NCBI GenBank assembly: GCA_934365195.1
Contig: CAKRNA010000002.1
Span: 1 to 64,000, forward strand
Direction of reading: 5' to 3'
DNA length: 64,000 bases
Origin: an uncultured Clostridia bacterium
Lineage (GTDB): Bacteria; Bacillota; Clostridia; Christensenellales; CAAEEZ01
The position numbers and the translations under genes were made by a program. The notes under the pieces are model-generated. The model was given only the letters and a program-made list of their open reading frames with translations, did no database searches and was not told where the DNA came from. Positions 59,794-64,000 of this stretch are shown in pieces. Within the stretch, counting starts at the first letter, position 1. Each line of letters starts with the position of its first letter.

Positions 59794-62007
59794 ATGATAA
59801 GACTTTTAGACCAAGTAAATTACCTAAACGGCAACCTTGTAAAAGCAACCTCAAACGAGGGCTATAAAAAGACTATGGCTTACAAAATCCTAAGTACCCA
59901 CAATCAAGGCGAGGTGACCGAAAAGGGAAAAGTAATAAATATTAAGTTCGATGCACTAGCAAGCCACGATATCACTTATGTTGGAATAATTCAAACCGCA
60001 AAGGCATCGGGGCTAAAAAAATTCCCTGTACCTTACGTGCTTACCAACTGCCACAACAGTTTGTGTGCGGTTGGCGGAACTATCAACGAGGATGACCACT
60101 TGTTCGGTTTGTCGGCGGCTAAAAAGTACGGCGGAATATACGTTCCGGCTCACCAAGCGGTTATCCACACTTTTATGAGGGAGAACTTTGCAGGCTGTGG
60201 CAAAATGATACTAGGTAGCGACTCGCACACAAGGTACGGCGCACTTGGTACTATGGCAATAGGCGAGGGCGGACCTGAACTGGTTAAACAACTGCTTTCT
60301 AAAACCTACGACGTAAAATATCCTGACGTAATCGCCGTAAAACTTACGGGAAAAGTAAGGCGTGGCGTAGGCCCTCAGGACGTGGCGCTTGCCCTTATCG
60401 GCGAAGTGTTTAAGAGCGGATTCGTTAAAAATAAAGTGCTTGAATTTATCGGCGACGGTATTAGTGACCTTAGCGTAGAGTTTAGGAACGGTATCGACGT
60501 TATGACCACGGAAAGCACCTGCCTAACTTCTATTTGGGAGACGGACGAAAAGGTAAAGGAATATTTAAAAAAGCGTGGCAGAGAAAACGAATATCAAGAA
60601 CTAAAAGCAGAGGACGGCGCATACTATGACGGTGCTGTGGAGATAGATTTGTCTAAGGTAGAGCCTATGATTGCTATGCCTTTCCACCCGAGCAACGTGT
60701 ACAAACTTCAAGACGTTATAAACAACCCTTACGATATTTTAAGCAAGGTTGAAAAGGAAGGAAGGGCGCTACTTAAAAACGACAACTTCACCTTGACCGA
60801 CAAGATTGTTGACGGCAAAATTATGGTAAATCAAGGCATAATCGCAGGTTGTGCCGGCGGTACTTATGACAATATTTACGAAGCAGGAAAGATACTTGAA
60901 ACCAAGTCAATCGGTAGCGACGTATTTACCCTTTCGGTGTATCCGTCAAGTACTCCCGTGTATATGGGGCTGGTTAAGGACGGCACTTTTTCTAGGCTGA
61001 TCGAGACGGGAACGGTAATAAAAACCGCATTCTGCGGACCTTGTTTTGGAGCAGGCGACGTGCCTAGTAACAACGGTTTTAGCATAAGACACACCACGAG
61101 AAACTTCGAAAATAGAGAGGGCAGCAAGCCTAACGAAAGGCAAATTGCGTCGGTTGCTTTGATGGATGCACGAAGTATTGCTGCTACTGCCGTAAACGGT
61201 GGCGTGCTTACTAGCGCTTTGGATATCGACTACGACAACGAAGTGCCTGATTTTACTTACGACAAGACAATATATGAGAATAGGGTTTACTACGGCTTTG
61301 GCAAGGCGGACGAAAACGAGGAGATTATCTACGGACCGAATATTTGCGACTGGCCTGAGATGATTAGCCTAACCGATAACCTAATTATGAAAACCGTATC
61401 GGTAATAGACGATCCCGTTACTACCACCGACGAACTAATCCCAAGCGGCGAAACCTCGTCGTACAGAAGCAACCCTCTAAGGCTGGCGGAGTTCGCTTTA
61501 AGTAGGAAAGATCCAAATTACGTAAAAATGGCAAAAGAGGTAAAAGCGGACGAAATTAGTAGAAGAGAAAGCGGACTAAACAAAGAGTATGAAAATGCGA
61601 TAAAAATATCGGGCTTAGAGTTAAAAGGCACTACCTCTATAGGCAGCGTGATTTACGCAAATAAGCCGGGAGACGGCAGCGCAAGAGAGCAAGCGGCAAG
61701 TTGTCAAAGGGTGCTGGGAGGTGTGGCAAATATCTCCAAAGAGTACGCTACAAAAAGGTATCGTTCAAACCTAATCAACTGGGGTATGCTTCCGTTTATC
61801 ACAAAGGAAAACGTATTTGAAGCGGGCGACATAATTATCGTACCTGAAGTTAGGGAAAAACTACTTAATAACGACTTAAACTTTGCGGCAAAAGTGGTAA
61901 GAGGCGAAAAAGTGTTCGACGTAAAACTTACTATTGACGCTTTGACCGATACCGAAAGAGAGATTATCGAGGACGGCTGTTTGATAAACTACTACAAGTC
62001 GCACTAA
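59794..62007 (+). CDS. acn: Aconitate hydratase
   Basis: 737 aa; isomerises citrate and isocitrate with a [4Fe-4S] cluster. Start is the second ATG of an ATGATG pair, six bases after AAAGGAG. Cluster-ligand regions CGPCFGAGD (two Cys) and one earlier Cys are present, as are the HSDSHTRYG-like GSDSHTRYGALG and the C-terminal swivel-domain motif GDGSAREQAAS containing the catalytic Ser-Arg. It is shorter than AcnA (~890 aa). No citrate synthase or isocitrate dehydrogenase gene accompanies it, so it stands alone between promoter and terminator. Confidence 0.93.
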   Translation: MIRLLDQVNYLNGNLVKATSNEGYKKTMAYKILSTHNQGEVTEKGKVINIKFDALASHDITYVGIIQTAKASGLKKFPVPYVLTNCHNSLCAVGGTINEDDHLFGLSAAKKYGGIYVPAHQAVIHTFMRENFAGCGKMILGSDSHTRYGALGTMAIGEGGPELVKQLLSKTYDVKYPDVIAVKLTGKVRRGVGPQDVALALIGEVFKSGFVKNKVLEFIGDGISDLSVEFRNGIDVMTTESTCLTSIWETDEKVKEYLKKRGRENEYQELKAEDGAYYDGAVEIDLSKVEPMIAMPFHPSNVYKLQDVINNPYDILSKVEKEGRALLKNDNFTLTDKIVDGKIMVNQGIIAGCAGGTYDNIYEAGKILETKSIGSDVFTLSVYPSSTPVYMGLVKDGTFSRLIETGTVIKTAFCGPCFGAGDVPSNNGFSIRHTTRNFENREGSKPNERQIASVALMDARSIAATAVNGGVLTSALDIDYDNEVPDFTYDKTIYENRVYYGFGKADENEEIIYGPNICDWPEMISLTDNLIMKTVSVIDDPVTTTDELIPSGETSSYRSNPLRLAEFALSRKDPNYVKMAKEVKADEISRRESGLNKEYENAIKISGLELKGTTSIGSVIYANKPGDGSAREQAASCQRVLGGVANISKEYATKRYRSNLINWGMLPFITKENVFEAGDIIIVPEVREKLLNNDLNFAAKVVRGEKVFDVKLTIDALTDTEREIIEDGCLINYYKSH

Positions 62008-62037
62008 ACGAATAAATAATAGTTAAAAAATACTTAA

Positions 62038-62073
62038 AAAGGCGGGTTTTTTATTGTAAAAAACTCGCTTTTA
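62038..62073 (+). terminator. Terminator of the aconitase gene
   Basis: GCGGGTTTTTTA/TAAAAAACTCGC, a 12-bp stem with a three-base loop and a short T run. Confidence 0.82.
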
Positions 62074-62145
62074 TGTTATTATATATAATTGAAATATATT
62101 ATAATCGCTATTTGTTGCGATTTTTGTTATAAGAGGTTGGAAAAT

Positions 62146-63447
62146 ATGTTTTACAATGAAAAAATTGAAACCATGGGGCGTGAAGAAATGAGCAAATTGC
62201 AATTAGAAAGATTGCAAAATATCGTGAAATACGCTTACGAAAGGGTTGATTTTTACCGTAAAAAATTTGATGCAATAGGACTTAAACCAGAAGATATCAA
62301 GACGCTTGACGATATTAGGAAAATTCCTTTTACCGAAAAGAGCGACCTTAGGGATAATTATCCGTACGGGCTTGTTGCCGTGAATATGGACGACACCGTT
62401 AGAATACACGCAAGTAGCGGTACGAGTGGTAAGCCTACCGTCGTTGTGTACACTCAAAAGGACCTTGATATGTGGTCAGAGAACGTGGCAAGAATCGTTA
62501 CTGCCGCCGGCGTAACAAAGAAGGACATCGTTCAAATCAGTTTTGGTTACGGCTTATTTACCGGCGCATTAGGTCTTCATCAAGGGCTGGAAAAGGTGGG
62601 AGCAACCGTAGTTCCTGCATCTAGCGGAAACACCGAAAGACAATGTATGCTACTAAAAGACCTAGGCGTAACAGGGCTTGTTGCAACTCCGTCTTACGCT
62701 ATGTACATTGCCGAAACCTTGGAAAAATTAGGATACGACAAAAAAGATATAAAACTAAAATACGGCTTGTTCGGTAGCGAGGCTTGTAGCCAAGAAATGA
62801 GGGTGGAACTTCAAAAGAAACTAGGCGTATTTGCCACCGATAACTACGGACTAAGCGAAATAATAGGCCCCGGCGTATCGGGAGAATGCGAGTTTAAGTG
62901 CGGTATGCACATAAACGAGGATCACTTCTACCCTGAGGTACTTAACTCTGAAACCATGCAGCCCGTTGAGGACGGTGAACTTGGCGAACTTGTAATCACC
63001 ACCTTGACCAAAGAGGGTATGCCTGTGCTTAGGTATAGAACTAAGGATATCACCAGCCTAGACCATTCGCCTTGCGAGTGCGGTAGGACGCTAGTTAGAA
63101 TGGGCAGAATAAGAGGCAGGGTGGACGATATGCTTATTATTCGTGGCGTAAACGTATTCCCAAGCCAAATCGAAGGCGTGCTAATGGAAATGCCTGAGGT
63201 TGGTAACGGCTACGAAATAGTGGTATACAGAGAGGGTTGCGCCGATAAACTCGAAGTAAGGGTGGAGGTTGCTGACGAAAATCTAATTACCGATTACCAC
63301 AAGTTAGAGCAACTACAAGAAAAGATTAAAAAGAATTTAAGAGTAGTTCTTCAAATAGATGCAATCGTAAAACTTGTTGAACCGCAATCTTTAAAGAGAT
63401 TTGAGGGAAAAGCAAAAAGAGTAACGGACTTAAGAAATATTTATTAA
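62146..63447 (+). CDS. paaK: Phenylacetate-CoA ligase
   Basis: 433 aa from the ATG after AGAGG; upstream in-frame codons lack a ribosome binding site. Adenylate-forming enzyme: the ATP loop ASSGTSGKPTVVVY is at about residues 88-101, YGLSEIIGPGVS is the A5-type motif, and RGRVDDMLIIRGVNVFPSQIE precedes the C-terminal domain, as in PaaK. It lies nine bases before iorA. In anaerobes this pair converts aryl pyruvates (from Phe, Tyr, Trp) to aryl-acetyl-CoA by IorAB, and the ligase, running in reverse, yields ATP. That coupling is established for archaea and inferred here. Confidence 0.92.
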   Translation: MFYNEKIETMGREEMSKLQLERLQNIVKYAYERVDFYRKKFDAIGLKPEDIKTLDDIRKIPFTEKSDLRDNYPYGLVAVNMDDTVRIHASSGTSGKPTVVVYTQKDLDMWSENVARIVTAAGVTKKDIVQISFGYGLFTGALGLHQGLEKVGATVVPASSGNTERQCMLLKDLGVTGLVATPSYAMYIAETLEKLGYDKKDIKLKYGLFGSEACSQEMRVELQKKLGVFATDNYGLSEIIGPGVSGECEFKCGMHINEDHFYPEVLNSETMQPVEDGELGELVITTLTKEGMPVLRYRTKDITSLDHSPCECGRTLVRMGRIRGRVDDMLIIRGVNVFPSQIEGVLMEMPEVGNGYEIVVYREGCADKLEVRVEVADENLITDYHKLEQLQEKIKKNLRVVLQIDAIVKLVEPQSLKRFEGKAKRVTDLRNIY

Positions 63448-63456
63448 GAGGTATAT

Positions 63457-64000
63457 ATGAAAAAACTTTTACTAGGAAATGAGGCTATTGCAAGGGGCGT
63501 TTACGAGGCGGGTGTCACCGTAGCAAGCGCTTACCCGGGTACTCCTAGCACCGAGATAAGCGAAAATTTGGTACAGTACGACGAAGTGTACTGCGAATGG
63601 GCGCCAAACGAGAAAGTTGCTATGGAAGTAGCGGTAGGAGCGTCTATTGCAGGCGCAAGAAGTTTGGCTTGTATGAAACACGTTGGTGTGAACGTTGCGG
63701 CTGACCCGCTTTTTACGTTTAGTTACACCGGTGTAAACGGCGGTATGGTGCTAGTTGTAGCGGACGATCCCGGAATGCACTCTTCTCAAAACGAGCAAGA
63801 CAGCAGGTTTTACGCACGCTCTGCGCATATTCCTATGCTTGAACCGAGCGACAGCCAAGAATGTAAGGACTTTATAAAGATTGCTTACGAACTTAGCGAA
63901 AAATACGATACACCTATTATGCTACGTACAACCACTAGGGTGGCTCACTCTCAATCTTTCGTAACTTTTGAAGATAGGAAAGAGGTTGCGCTTAAAGACT
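63457..64000 (+). CDS. iorA: Indolepyruvate ferredoxin oxidoreductase alpha subunit, partial (5' end)
   Basis: The first 181 codons are in the window; the gene continues beyond base 64000. The opening KKLLLGNEAIARGVYEAGV, then AYPGTPSTEI, and EWAPNEKVAMEVAVGASIAG are the N-terminal pyrimidine-binding domain of IorA. MKHVGVNVAADPLFT and DDPGMHSSQNEQDSR follow in the expected order. The missing part should hold the thiamine-diphosphate site and ferredoxin clusters. GAGG precedes the ATG. Confidence 0.94.
   Translation, partial: MKKLLLGNEAIARGVYEAGVTVASAYPGTPSTEISENLVQYDEVYCEWAPNEKVAMEVAVGASIAGARSLACMKHVGVNVAADPLFTFSYTGVNGGMVLVVADDPGMHSSQNEQDSRFYARSAHIPMLEPSDSQECKDFIKIAYELSEKYDTPIMLRTTTRVAHSQSFVTFEDRKEVALKD

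Overview
The window looks like a chromosomal segment of an AT-rich, Gram-positive-type anaerobe of the Clostridia (Bacillota), probably an uncultured gut lineage. That placement is an inference. It rests on the strong Shine-Dalgarno sites (GGAGG), textbook sigma-A promoters (TTGACA-17-TATAAT ahead of ileS and fhs), RNase J, lipoboxes plus lgt, formate-tetrahydrofolate ligase, a TM1266-type hydrogenase-associated regulator, IorA, and a radical-SAM/Der neighbourhood typical of Clostridia. No phage, plasmid, transposase, CRISPR or rRNA genes are visible.

Layout. 1-1,500 is a gene-free repeat cluster. 1,616-11,446 is one giant secreted, membrane-anchored protein (3,276 aa) with YDG/MBG-like repeats. 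11.9-15.6 kb (minus strand) carries aspS and a uracil salvage pair (uraA-upp) whose leader can fold over the uraA ribosome binding site. 15.8-16.7 kb encodes an acidic membrane-anchored DUF2188-like protein. 16.9-17.6 kb is a second repeat cluster. 17.7-20.4 kb holds a PflX-type radical SAM protein divergent from two unknown membrane proteins. 20.5-22.7 kb is serC-serA. 23.0-30.3 kb is a seven-gene RNA/translation operon (RNase J, TrmR-like, U32/TrhP-like, a glycosyltransferase-like protein, DUF512 radical SAM, Der), followed by an aminotransferase.

31.9-34.6 kb is a TrpR/YerC-like regulator with a polar amino-acid ABC transporter; the promoter overlaps a palindrome resembling the trp operator. 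34.6-35.3 kb has tRNA-Thr(CGU), a probable 6S RNA and a 35-aa basic protein whose ribosome binding site is buried in a perfect 12-bp hairpin. 35.3-40.8 kb has ileS, a methyltransferase, a pseudouridine synthase and a cytidylate-kinase-like gene. 41.0-45.0 kb (minus strand) has an NMT1/taurine-type ABC transporter with a TM1266-like regulator, an ECF S component and a YbaK deacylase. 45.2-48.5 kb encodes two related, unrecognised membrane proteins. 49.5-64 kb has prs, a third repeat cluster, an MBL hydrolase, rho, a CPA2 antiporter, fhs-lgt, a PH-like pair, aconitase, paaK and the start of iorA.

The most unusual material is non-coding. Two palindromic repeat families (here A and B) occur in all three gene-free clusters and always face each other in the same order, three times out of four 84-88 bp apart, as if they were the ends of one composite MITE-like element. 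They are embedded in 45-bp tandem units that carry the outer arm of A. Other leads are the 6S RNA / four-U hairpin / 35-aa protein cassette, the uraA leader hairpin, the TrpR-like operator and two apparent leader terminators (43.8 kb and 55.4 kb).
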